Source: Chamaelirium japonicum
Taxonomy: Eukaryota > Streptophyta > Magnoliopsida > Liliales > Melanthiaceae
Length of the DNA: 64,000 nucleotides
NCBI GenBank assembly: GCA_947650365.1
Contig: CANTAL010000147.1
Coordinates: forward strand, 620,001 to 684,000
Direction of reading: 5' to 3'
The translations under genes and the position numbers were made by a program. The notes beneath the pieces were generated by a model, which saw only the letters and a program-made list of their open reading frames with translations, was not told the origin of the DNA and ran no database searches. Positions 27,273 to 39,505 of this stretch are shown one piece after another; position 1 is the stretch's first letter, and each line of letters opens with the position of its first letter.

Positions 27273-27895
27273 ACGAATGAATTAGAATAGATTGTACGAA
27301 TGAATTAGAATGGATCGTACGAATGAATTAGAATGGATCGTACGAAGGAATTAGAATGGATCTTACGAATGAATTAGAATGGATCGTACGAATGAATTAG
27401 AATAGATCGTACGAATGAATTAGAATGGATCGTACGAAGGAATTAGAATGGATCGTACGAATGAATTAGAATGGATATATTCGTGCAAATGAATTAGAAT
27501 GGATCATATGAATGTATTAGAATGGATCGTATGAGTGAATTAGAATGGATCGTACGAATGAATTAGAATGGATTGTATGAATGAATTAGAATGGATCGTA
27601 CGAATGAATTAGAATGGATCGTGTGAATGAATTAGAATGGATCGTACGAATGAATTAGAATGGATCATACGAATGAATTAGAATGGATCGTACGAATAAA
27701 TTAGAATGGATACATTCGTCCGAATGAATTAGAATGGATCATACGAATGAGTAAGAATGGATCGTACGAATGAAATAGAATAGATTGTACGAATGCATTA
27801 GAATGGATCGTGCGAATGAATTAGAATGGATCGTACGAATGAATTAGAATGGATCGTACGAATGAATTAGAATGGATCGTGCGAATGAATTCGAA
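24361..27895. repeat. 3.5-kb segment later copied at 35962-39496
   Basis: Offset 11601 holds at six landmarks: GGGTCG at 24397, the 25091 truncated unit, 25591, 26132, 26971 and 27261. The match stops at about 27895, just after GAATTCGAATGG. The segment also belongs to the 37-kb unit, so its beginning recurs a third time from 61327 to the window end. Confidence 0.85.
26030..26423. repeat. 108-bp-arm inverted repeat around an R-to-F flip
   Basis: Arms 26030-26137 and 26316-26423, spacer 178 bp, two mismatches. The arms include a 24-bp monomer (CGTACGAATCC), a TATTTC unit and a TTACTC unit in mirrored order, and similarity continues outward for about another 80 bp. Repeated at 37631-38024 (one mismatch) and 62996-63389. 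Confidence 0.9.
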
Positions 27896-30178
27896 TGGAT
27901 CGTACGAATGAATTAGAATGGATACCTTTGTGCAAATGAATTAGAATGGATCGTATGAATGAATTAGAATGGATCGTATGAGTGAATTAGAACAGATAGT
28001 ATGAATGAAGTAGAATGGATCGTATGAATGAATTAGAATGGATACATTCGTGCGAATGAATTAGAATGGATCGTGTGAATCAATTAGAATAGATTGTGCG
28101 AATGAATTAGAATGGATCGTACGAATGAATTAGAATGGATACATTCGTGCGAATAAATTAGAATGGATCGTACGAATGAATTAGAATGTATCGTACGAAT
28201 GGATTAGAATGGATCCTACGAATGGATTAGAATGGATACGTTTGTGCATATGAATTAGAATGGATCGTATGAATGAATTAGAATGGATCGTAGAATGGAT
28301 CGTACGAATGAATTAGAATGAATTAGAATGGATAGTACGAATGAAATAGAATAGATCATAGGAATGAATTAGAATGGATCATGCAAATAAATTAGAATGG
28401 ATACATTCGTGCGAATGAATTAGAATGGATCGGACGAATGAATTAGAATGGATCGTACGAATGAGTAAGAATGGATCGTACGAATGAAATAGAATAGATC
28501 GTACGAATGAATTAGAATGGATCGTGCGAAGGAATTAGAATGGATCGTACGAATGAATTAGAATGGATATATTTGTGCAAATGAATTAGAATGGATCGTA
28601 TGAATGTATTAGAATGGATCGTATGAGTGAATTAGAATGGATCGTACGAATGAATTAGAATGGATCGTATGAATGAATTAGAATGGATACATTCGTGTGA
28701 ATGAATTAGAATGGATCGTATGAATGAATTAGTATAGATTTTGTGAATGAATTAGAACTGATCGTACGAATGAATTAGAATGGATACATTCGTGCGAATG
28801 AATTAGAATGAATTAGAATGGATTGGACGAATGAATTAGAACGGATCGTACGAATTAATTAGAATGGATCAAATGAATGAATTAGAATGGTTACATTCAT
28901 GCGAATGAATTAGAATGGATCGTACGAATGGATTAGAATGGATCGTACGAATGGATTAGAATGGATACATTCGTGCGAATAAATTAGAATGGATCATACG
29001 AATGAGTAAGAATGGATCGTACGAATGTAATAGAATGGATTGTACGAATGAATTAGAATGGATCATGCGAATGAACTTGAATGGATCATACGAATGAATT
29101 AGAATGGATCGTGCTAATGAATTAGAATTGATCGTACGAATGAAATAGAATGGATTGTACGAATGATTTAGAATGGATCGTATGAATGAATTAGAATGGA
29201 TCGTACGAATGATTTAGAATGGATACATTCGTGCAAATGAATTATAATGGATCATACGAATGAGTAAGAATGGATCGTACGAATGAAATAGAATGGATTG
29301 TACGAATGAATTAGAATGGATTCGTACGAACGAATTAGAATGGATACATTCGTGCGATCCATTCTAATTCACTCATACGATCTATTCTAATTCATTCAAA
29401 CAATCCATTCTAATTCTTTCACACGATCCATTCTAATTCATTCGTACGATCCATTCTAATTCATTCGCACAATCCATTCTATTTCATTCGTACGATCCAT
29501 TCTTACTCATTGGTACGATCCATTCTAATTCATTCACATGAATGTATCCATTCTTACTCATTGGTACGATCCATTCTATTTCATTCGTATGATCCATTCT
29601 TACTCATTCGTATGATCTATTCTAATTCATTCGGACGAATGTATCCATTCTAATTTATTCGTACGATCCATTCTAATTCATTCGTACGATCCATTCTAAT
29701 TCATTCGTCCGATCCATTCTAATTCATTCGCACGAATGTATCCATTCTAATTCATTCGTACGATCCATTCTAATTCATTCGTACGATCCATTCTAATTCA
29801 TTCGTAAGATCCATTCTAATTCATTCGTACGATCCATTCTAATTCATTCGTACGATCCATTCTAATTCCTTCGTACGATCCATTCTAATTCATTCGTATG
29901 ATCCATTCTAATTCATTCGTACGATCCATTCTAATTCCTTCGTATGATCCATTCTAATTCATTTGCACGAATATATCCATTCTAATTCATTCGTACGATC
30001 CATTCTAATTCCTTCGTACGATCCATTCTAATTCATTCGTACGATCTATTCTAATTCATTCGTACGATCCATTCTAATTCATTCGTACAATTCATTCTAA
30101 TTCCTTCGTACGATCCATTCTAATTCATTCGTACGATCCATTCTAATTCATTCGTACAATCTATTCTAATTCATTCGT
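27273..30178. repeat. R to 29354, F to 30178
   Basis: Second ~3.2-kb unit of the tandem pair. The F half has a rearranged cassette near 29550-29610 (TTACTC twice, TATTTC between) and ends on the junction class that is the reverse complement of the 27272 joint. Confidence 0.86.
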
Positions 30179-32221
30179 ACGAATGGATACATTCGTGTGA
30201 ATGAATTAGAATGGATCGTACGAATGAGTAAGAATGGATCGTACGAATGAAATAAAATGGATTGCACAAATGAATTAGAATGGATCGTACGAATGAATTA
30301 GAATGGATCATACGAATGAATTAGAATGGATCGTACGAATGAATTAGAATAGCTCGTACGAATGAATTAGAATGGATCGTACGAAGGGATTAGAATGGAT
30401 CGTACGAATAAATTAGAATGGATCGTGCTAATGAATTAGAATTGATCGAACGAATGAATTAGCATGGATCGTGCTAATGAATTAGAATGGAACGTACGAA
30501 TGAATTAGAATGGATCGTGTGAAAGAATTAGAATGGATTGTATGAATGAATTAGAATGAATTTGTACGATCCATTCGAATTCGTTCGCACGATCCATTCT
30601 AATTCATTCATACGATCCATTCTAATTCATTCATACAATCCATTCTAATTCTTTCACACGATCTATTCTAATTCATTCGTAGGATCCATTCTAATTCATT
30701 CGTACAATCTATTCTATTTCATTCGTACGATCCATTCTTCTCATTCGTTTGATCCATTCTAATTTATTCGGACGAATGTATCCATTCTAATTTATTCGTA
30801 CGATCCATTCTAATTCATTCGTTCGATCCATTCTAATTCATTCGTACGATCTATTCTAATTCATTCGTACGATCCATTCTAATTTCATTCGTACGATCCA
30901 TTCTAATTCATTCGCTCGAATGTATCCATTCTAATACATTCGTACGATCCATTCTAATCCATTCGTACGATCCATTCTAATTCATTCGCATTAATGTAAC
31001 CATTCTAATTTATTCATTTGATCCATTCTAATTCATACGTACGATCCATTCTAATTCATTCGTCCGATCCATTCTAATTCATTCGCACGAATGTATCCAT
31101 TCTAATTCATTCGTACGATCCATTCTAATTCATTCGTACGATCCATTCTAATTCATTCGTAAGATCCATTCTAATTCATTCGTACGATCCATTCTAATTC
31201 ATTCGTACGAATGTATCCATTCTAGTTCATTCGTACGATCCATTCTAATTCATTCGTACGATCCATTCTAATTCATTCGTACGATCCATTCTAATTCATT
31301 CGCACGATCCATTCTAATTCATTCGTACGATCAATTCTAATTCATTGACACGAATGTATCCATTCTAATTCATTCGTACGATCCTGAATTAGAATGGATC
31401 GTACGAATGAATTAGAATGGATCGTACGAATGAATTAGAATAGATCATATTAATGAATTAGAATGGATCGTACGAATGAATTAGAATGGATCTTACGAAT
31501 GGAATAGAATGGATACATTCGTGCGAATGAATTAGAATGGATCGGACGAATGAATTAGAATGGATCGTACGAATGAATTAGAATGGATCAAATGAATGAA
31601 TTAGAATGGTTACATTCATGCGAATGAATTAGAATGGATCGTACGAATGGATTAGAATGGATCGTACGAATGGATTAGAATGGATACATTCGAGCGAATG
31701 AATTAGAATGGTTCGTACGAATGAAATTAGAATGGATCGTACGAATGAATTAGAATAGATCGTACGAATGAATTAGAATGGATCGTACGAATGAATTAGA
31801 ATGGATCTTGTGAAAGAATTAGAATGGATCGTACGAATGAATTAGAATGGATCGTGCGAATGAATTAGAATGGATCGTACGAATGAATTAGAATGGATCA
31901 TGCTAATGAATTAGAATTGATCGAACGAATGAATTAGCATGGATCGTGCATTCATACGATCCATTCTAATTCATTCGTAAGATCCATTCTAATTCATTCG
32001 TACGATCCATTCTAATTAATTCGTACGATCCATTCTAATTCATTCATACGATCTATTCTAATTCATTCATACAATCCATTCTAATTCATTCACACGATCC
32101 ATTCTAATTCATTCGTACGATCCATTCTAATTCATTCGCATAATCCATTCTATTTCATTCGTACGATCCATTCTTACTCATTCGTATTATCCATTCTAAT
32201 TCATTCGCACGAATGTATCCA
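30179..32221. repeat. R to 30560, F to 31385, R to 31950, F to 32221
   Basis: Part of the stretch present once as a whole. The F block has a 22-bp unit (CATTCTTCTCATTC, about 30735) and a 24-bp unit (TAATTTCATTC, about 30875). The second R block ends abruptly inside the GCATGGATCGTGC marker. Confidence 0.85.
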
Positions 32222-32306
32222 TAATGGATCATACGAATGAGTAAGAATGGATCGTACGATTGAAATAGAATGGATTATGCGAATGAATTAGAATGGACCG
32301 TACGAA
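32112..32306. repeat. Related 84-bp-arm inverted repeat
   Basis: Arms 32112-32195 and 32223-32306 (offset 19761 from the 12351 element), three mismatches. A C-to-T change at 32141 is matched by the pairing G-to-A change at 32277. Confidence 0.88.
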
Positions 32307-35300
32307 TGAATTAGAATGGATACATTCGTGCGAATGAATTAGAATGGATCGGACGAATGAATTAGAATGGATCGTACGAATGAATTAGAATGGATCGTAC
32401 GAATGAATTAGAATGGATCGTACGAATAAATTAGAATGGATACATTCATCCGAATGAATTAGAATGGATCATACGAATGAGTAAGAATGGATCGTAAGAA
32501 TGAAATAGAATAGATTGTACGAATGAATTAGAATGGATCATGCGAATGAATTAGAATGGATCGTACGAATGAATTAGAATGGATCGTACGAATGAATTAG
32601 AATGGATCGTGCGAATGAATTAGAATGGATCATATTAATGAATTAGAATGGATCGTCTGAATGAATTAGAATGGATACATTCGTGCGAATGAATTAGAAT
32701 GGATCGTGCGAATCCATTAGACTGGATCGTGCGAATGAATAAGAATGGATCATACGAATGAATTAGAATGGATCATACGAATTAATTAGAATGGATACAT
32801 TCGTGCGAATGAATTAGAATGGATTGTATGAATGAATTAGAATGGATCGTATGAATGAATTAGAATGGATCATACGAATTAATTAGAATGGATCATACGA
32901 ATGAATTAAAATGGATCGTACGAATGAATTAGAATGGATCGTACGAATAAACTAGAATGGATCGTACGAATGAACTAGAATGGATACATTCGTGCGAATG
33001 AATTAGAATGGATCGTACGAATGAATTAGAATTGATCGTACGATTCATTCTAATTCATTCGTACGATCCATTCTAATACATTCGTACGATTCATGCTAAT
33101 TCATTCGCACGATCCATTCTAATTCATTCGTACGATCCATTCTTATTCATTCATACGATCCATTCTAATTCATTCGCACAATCCATTCTAATTCATTCGT
33201 ACAATCCATTCTAATTCATTCGTATGATCCATTCTAACTCATTCGGTGGATCCATTCTAATTCATTCCTACCATCCATTCTAATTCATTCCCACGATCCA
33301 TTCTAATTTATTCGTACGATCCATTCTAATTCATTCGTACGATCTATTCTAATTCATTCGCACGAATGTAACCATTCTAATTCATTCATACGATTCATTC
33401 TAATTCATTCGTATGAGCTATTCAAATTCATTCGTACGATCCATTCTAATTCATTCGTACGATCCATTGTAATTCATTCATACAATCCATTTAGATTCAT
33501 TCGCACAAATGTATCCATTCAAATTCATTCGTATGATCCAGTCTAATTCATTCGTATGATCCATTCTAATTCATTCGTACGATCCATTCTAATTCATTCG
33601 TACGATCCATTCTAATTCATTCATACGATCCATTCTAATTAATTCGTATGATCCATTCTAATTCATTCGCACAAATGTATCCATTCTAATTCATTTGTAC
33701 GATCCATTCTAATTCATTCGTACGATCCATTCTAATTCATTCGCACAAATGTATCCATTCAAATTCATTTGTACGATTTATTCTTACTCATTCGTATGAT
33801 CCATTCTAATTCATTCGTACGATCCATTCTAATCCATTTGTACGATCCATTCTAATTCATTCGCATGAATGTAACCATTCTAATTCATTCATTTGATCCA
33901 TTCTAATTCATTCGTACGATCCATTCTAATTCATTCGTCCGATCCATTCTAATTCATTCGCACGAATGTATCCATTCTAATTCATTCATACGATCCATTC
34001 TAATTCATTCGTACGGTCCATTCTAATTCATTCGCACAATCCATTCTAATTCATTCGTACGATCCATTCTAATCCATTCTAATTCTTTCACACGATCCAT
34101 TCTAATTCATTAGCACGATCCATGCTAATTCATTCATTCGATCAATTCTAATTCATTCGTACGATCCATTCTAATTCATTCGTACGATCCATTCTAATTC
34201 ATTCGCACGATCCATTCTAATTCATTTGTACGATCAATTCTAATTCATTCGCACGAATGTATCCATTCTAATTCATTCGCACGATCCATTCTAATTCATT
34301 CATACGATCCATTCTATTTCATTCGTACGATCCATTCTAATTCATTCATAGGATCTTAGAATGGAATATACGAATGAATTAGAATGGATCGTACGAATGA
34401 ATTAGACCATTCTTACTCATTCATATGATCCATTCTAATTCATTCGCACGAATGTATCCATTCTAATCCATTCGTACGATCCATTCTAATCCATTCGTAC
34501 GATCCATTCTAATTCATTCGCACAAATGTATCCATTCTAATTCATTCGTACGATCCATTCTAATTCATTCGTACGATCCATTCTAATTCATTCATAGGAT
34601 CCATTCTAATACATTCGTACGATCTATTCTAATTCCTTCGTACGATCCATTCTAATTCATTCGTACGATCCATTCTAATTCATTCATATAATGCATTCTA
34701 ATTCTTTCACACGATCCATTCTAATTTATTCGTACGATCCATTCTAAATCATTCGTGCAATCCATTCTATTTCATTCGTACGATCAATTCTAATTCATTC
34801 ATAGGATCCTTTCTAGTTCATTCATACGATCTATTCTAATTCTTTCACACGATCCATTCTATTTCATTCGTACGATCCATTCTTACTCATTGGTACGATC
34901 CATTCTAATTTATTCGTACGATCCATTCTAATTCATTCGTACGATCTATTCTAATTCATTCGTACGATCCATTCTAATTCATTCGTCCGATCCATTCTAA
35001 TTCATTCGCACGAATGTATCCATTCTAATTTATTCCTACGATCCATTCTAATTCATTCGTACGATCCATTCTAATTCATTCGTAAGATCCATTCTAATTT
35101 ATTCGTACGATCCATTCTTATTCATTCGTACGATCCATTCTAATTCTTTCGTACGATCCATTCTAATTCCTTCGTACGATCTATTCTAATTCATTCGTAC
35201 GATCCATTCTAATTCATTCGCGCAATCTATTCTAATTCATTCGTACGATTCATTCTAATTCATTCGTACGATCCATTCTAATTCATTTGCACGATACATT

Positions 35301-35677
35301 CTAATTCATTCGCGCAATCTATTCTAATTCATTCGCACGATCCATTCTAATTCATTCATACGATCCATTTTAATTCTTTCACACGATCCATTCTAATTCA
35401 TTCGTACGATCCATTCTAATTCATTCGTACGATTTATTCTAATTCATTCGTACGATCCATTCTAATTCATTCGTATGATCCATTCTAATTCCTTCGAAGG
35501 AATCCATTCTAATTCATTCATACAATCCATTCTAATTCTTTCACATGATCCATTCTAATTCATTCGTACGATCCATTCTAATTCATTCGTGCAATCCATT
35601 CTATTTCATTCGTACGATCCATTCTTACTCATTCGTACGATCCATTCTAATTCATTCACAAGAATGTATCCATTCGT
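32222..35677. repeat. R to 33039, F to 34355, R to 34406, F to 35677
   Basis: The R block opens as in 12462-12700 (offset 19761). A 51-bp R fragment interrupts the F block at 34356-34406, with imperfect joints (GGATCTTAGAATGG; TTAGACCATTC). There are shortened units near 34070 and an indel-bearing unit near 35490 (CTTCGAAGGAATCC). Confidence 0.85.
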
Positions 35678-38600
35678 ACGAATGAATTAGAATAGATTGT
35701 ACGAATGAATTAGAATGGATCGTACGAATGAATTAGAATGGATCGTACGAAGGAATTAGAATGGATCGTACAAATGAATTAGAATGGATCATACGAATGA
35801 ATTAGAATAGATCGTACGAATGAATTAGAATGGATCGTACGAAGGAATTAGAATGGATCGTACGAATGAATTAGAATGGATATATTCGTGCAAATGAATT
35901 AGAATGGATCGTATGAATGTATTAGAATGGATCGTATAAGTGAATTAGAATGGATCGTACGAATGAATTAGAATGGATTATATGAATGAATTAGAATGGG
36001 TCGTACGAATGAATTAGAATGGATCGTGTGAATGAATTAGAATGGATCGGACGAATGAATTAGAATGGATCGTACGAATGAATTAGAATGGATCGTACGA
36101 ATAAATTAGAATGGATACATTCGTCCGAATGAATTAGAATGGATCATACGAATGAGTAAGAATGGATCGTGCGAATGAAATAGAATAGATTGTACGAATG
36201 AATTAGAATGGATCGTGCAAATGAATTAGAATGGATCGTACGAATGAATTAGAATGGATCGTACGAATGAATTAGAATGGATCGTGCGAATGAATTCGAA
36301 TGGATCGTACGAATGAATTAGAATGGATACCTTTGTGCAAATGAATTAGAATGGATCGTATGAATGAATTAGAATGGATCGTATGAGTGAATTAGAACGG
36401 ATAGTACGAATGAAGTAGAATGGATCGTATGAATGAATTAGAATGGATACATTCGTGCGAATGAATTAGAATGGATCGTATGAATGAATTAGAATAGATT
36501 GTGCGAATGAATTAGAATGGATCGTACGAATGAATTAGAATGGATACATTCGTGCGAATAAATTAGAATGGATCGTACGAATGAATTTGAATGTATCGTA
36601 CGAATGGATTAGAATGGATCCTACGAATGGATTAGAATGGATACCTTTGTGCTTATGAATTAGAATGGATCGTATGAATGAATTAGAATGGATCGTAGAA
36701 TGGATCGTACGAATGAATTAGAATGAATTATAATGGATCGTACGAATGAATTAGAATAGATCATAGGAATGAATTAGAATGGATCGTGCAAATGAATTAG
36801 AATGGATACATTCATGCGAATGAATTAGAATGGATCGGACGAATGAATTAGAATGGATCGTACGAATGAGTAAGAATGGATCGTACGAATGAAATAGAAT
36901 AGATCGTACGAATGAATTAGAATGGATCGTACGAAGGAATTAGAATGGATCGTACGAATGAATTAGAATGGATATATTCGTGCAAATGAATTAGAATGGA
37001 TCGTATGAATGTATTAGAATGGATCGTATGAGTGAATTAGAATGGATCGTACGAATGAATTAGAATGGATCGTATGAATGAATTAGAATGGATACATTCG
37101 TGTGAATGAATTAGAATGGATCATATGAATGAATTAGAATAGATTTTGTGAATGAATTAGAACTGATCGTACGAATGAATTAGAATGGATACATTCGAGC
37201 GAATGAATTAGAATGAATTAGAATGGATCGGACGAATTAATTAGAATGGATCGTACGAATGAATTAGAATGGATCAAATGAATGAATTAGAATGGTTACA
37301 TTCATGCAAATGAATTAGAATGGATCGTACGAATGGATTAGAATGGATACATTCGTGCGAATGAATTAGACTGGATCATACGAATGAGTAAGAATGGATC
37401 GTACGAATGAAATAGAATGGATTGTACGAATGAATTAGAATAGATCGTGCGAATGAATTTGAATGGATCGTACGAATGAATTAGAATGGATCGTGCTAAT
37501 GAATTAGAATTCATCGTACGAATGAAATAGAATGGATTGTACGAATGATTTAGAATGGATCGTACGAATGAATTAGAATGGATCGTACGAATGATTTAGA
37601 ATGGATACATTCGTGCGAATGAATTAGAATGGATCATACGAATGAGTAAGAATGGATCGTACGAATGAAATAGAATGGATTGTACGAATGAATTAGAATG
37701 GATTCGTACGAATGAATTAGAATGGATACATTCGTGCGATCCATTCTAATTCACTCATACGATCTATTCTAATTCATTCATAAAATCCATTCTAATTCTT
37801 TCACACGATCCATTCTAATTCATTCGTACGATCCTTTCTAATTCATTCGCACAATCCATTCTATTTCATTCGTACGATCCATTCTTACTCATTGGTACGA
37901 TCCATTCTAATTCATTCGCACGAATGTATCCATTCTAATTCATTCGTACGAATCCATTCTAATTCATTCGTACAATCTATTCTATTTCATTCGTACGATC
38001 CATTCTTACTCATTCGTATGATCCATTCTAATTCATTCGGACGAATGTATCCATTCTAATTTATTCGTACGATCCATTCTAATTCATTCGTACGATCCAT
38101 TCTAATTCATTCGTACGATCCATTCTAATTCATTCGTCCGATCCATTCTAATTCATTCTCACGAATGTATCCATTCTAATTCATTCGTACGATCCATTCT
38201 AATTCATTCATACGATCCATTCTAATTCATTCGTAAGATCCATTCTAATTCATTCGTACGATCCATTCTAATTCATTCGTACGATCCATTCTAATTCCTT
38301 CGTACGATCCATTCTAATTCATTTGTACGATCCATTCTAATTTATTCGTACGATCCATTCTAATTCCTTCGTACGATCCATTCTAATTCATTCGTACGAT
38401 CCATTCTAATTCATTCGCGCAATCTATTCTAATTCATTCGTACGATCCATTCTAATTCATTCGTACGATCCATTCTAATTCATTCGCACGATCCATTCTA
38501 ATTCATTCGCGCAATCTATTCTAATTCAATCGCACGATCCATTCTAATTCATTCGTACGATCCATTCTAATTCTTTCACACGATCCATTCTAATTCATTC

Positions 38601-39505
38601 GTACAATCTATTCTAATTCATTCGTACGATCTATTCTAATTCATTCGTACGATCCATTCTAATTCCTTCGTACCATCCATTCTAATTCATTCATACGATC
38701 CATTCTAATTCTTTCACACGATCCATTCTAATTCTTTCACACGATCCATTCTAATTCATTCGTACGATCCATTCTAATTCATTCGTGCAATCCATTCTAT
38801 TTCATTCGTACGATCCATTCTTACTCATTCGTACGATCCATTCTAATTCATTCACACGAATGTATCCATTCGTACGAATGAATTAGAATAGATTGTACGA
38901 ATGAATTAGAATGGATCGTACGAATGAATTAGAATGGATCGTACGAAGGAATTAGAATGGATCTTACGAATGAATTAGAATGGATCGTACGAATGAATTA
39001 GAATAGATCGTACGAATGAATTAGAATGGATCGTACGAAGGAATTAGAATGGATCGTACGAATGAATTAGAATGGATATATTCGTGCAAATGAATTAGAA
39101 TGGATCATATGAATGTATTAGAATGGATCGTATGAGTGAATTAGAATGGATCGTACGAATGAATTAGAATGGATTGTATGAATGAATTAGAATGGATCGT
39201 ACGAATTAATTAGAATGGATCGTGTGAATGAATTAGAATGGATCGTACGAATGAATTAGAATGGATCGTACGAATGAATCAGAATGGATCGTACGAATAA
39301 ATTAGAATGGATACATTCGTCCGAATGAATTAGAATGGATCATACGAATGAGTAAGAATGGATCGTACGAATGAAATAGAATAGATTGTACGAATGCATT
39401 AGAATGGATCGTGCGAATGAATTAGAATGGATCGTACGAATGAATTAGAATGGATCGTATGAATGAATTAGAATGGATCGTGCGAATGAATTCGAATGGA
39501 TCATA
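35678..39505. repeat. R to 37736, F to 38873, R to 39505
   Basis: Same block pattern as 24192-27895, including the foldback arms at 37631-37738 and 37917-38024. The last R block is cut short at the GAATTCG hairpin, where the second 37-kb copy begins. Confidence 0.87.
35962..39496. repeat. Displaced copy of 24361-27895
   Basis: Same sequence at offset 11601. Its lead-in (35678-35960) resembles 27273-27590 more than 24192-24360, because it carries five more A monomers (115 bp), so the copy looks chimeric. It ends exactly where the second 37-kb copy begins, making 39481-39496 a recombination joint. Confidence 0.82.

Larger units (their letters stand above)
24192..30178. repeat. Two tandem ~3.2-kb higher-order units
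   Basis: R then F block pairs 24192-27272 and 27273-30178 are serial copies. The offset is 3081 at the first switch, 3196 at the ATACCTTTG variant (24725 and 27921) and about 3219 at the R-to-F switch (26132 and 29351). The steps are multiples of 23. The second unit diverges after about 29500, where it loses the 24-bp monomer and ends on a different F-to-R junction. Confidence 0.78.
2612..39480. repeat. First copy of the ~36.97-kb higher-order unit
   Basis: The sequence from 2612 onward recurs from 39481 onward. The offset is 36869 up to about 3900 and 36966 from there to the window end; I checked this at junctions near 4545, 10108, 13315, 22844, 24181, 26131 and 27001. This copy is 97 bp shorter because it lacks four monomers near 3905. 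Its left limit is soft: upstream of about 2580 the sequence instead resembles the 4.5-7.1 kb region. Confidence 0.93.
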
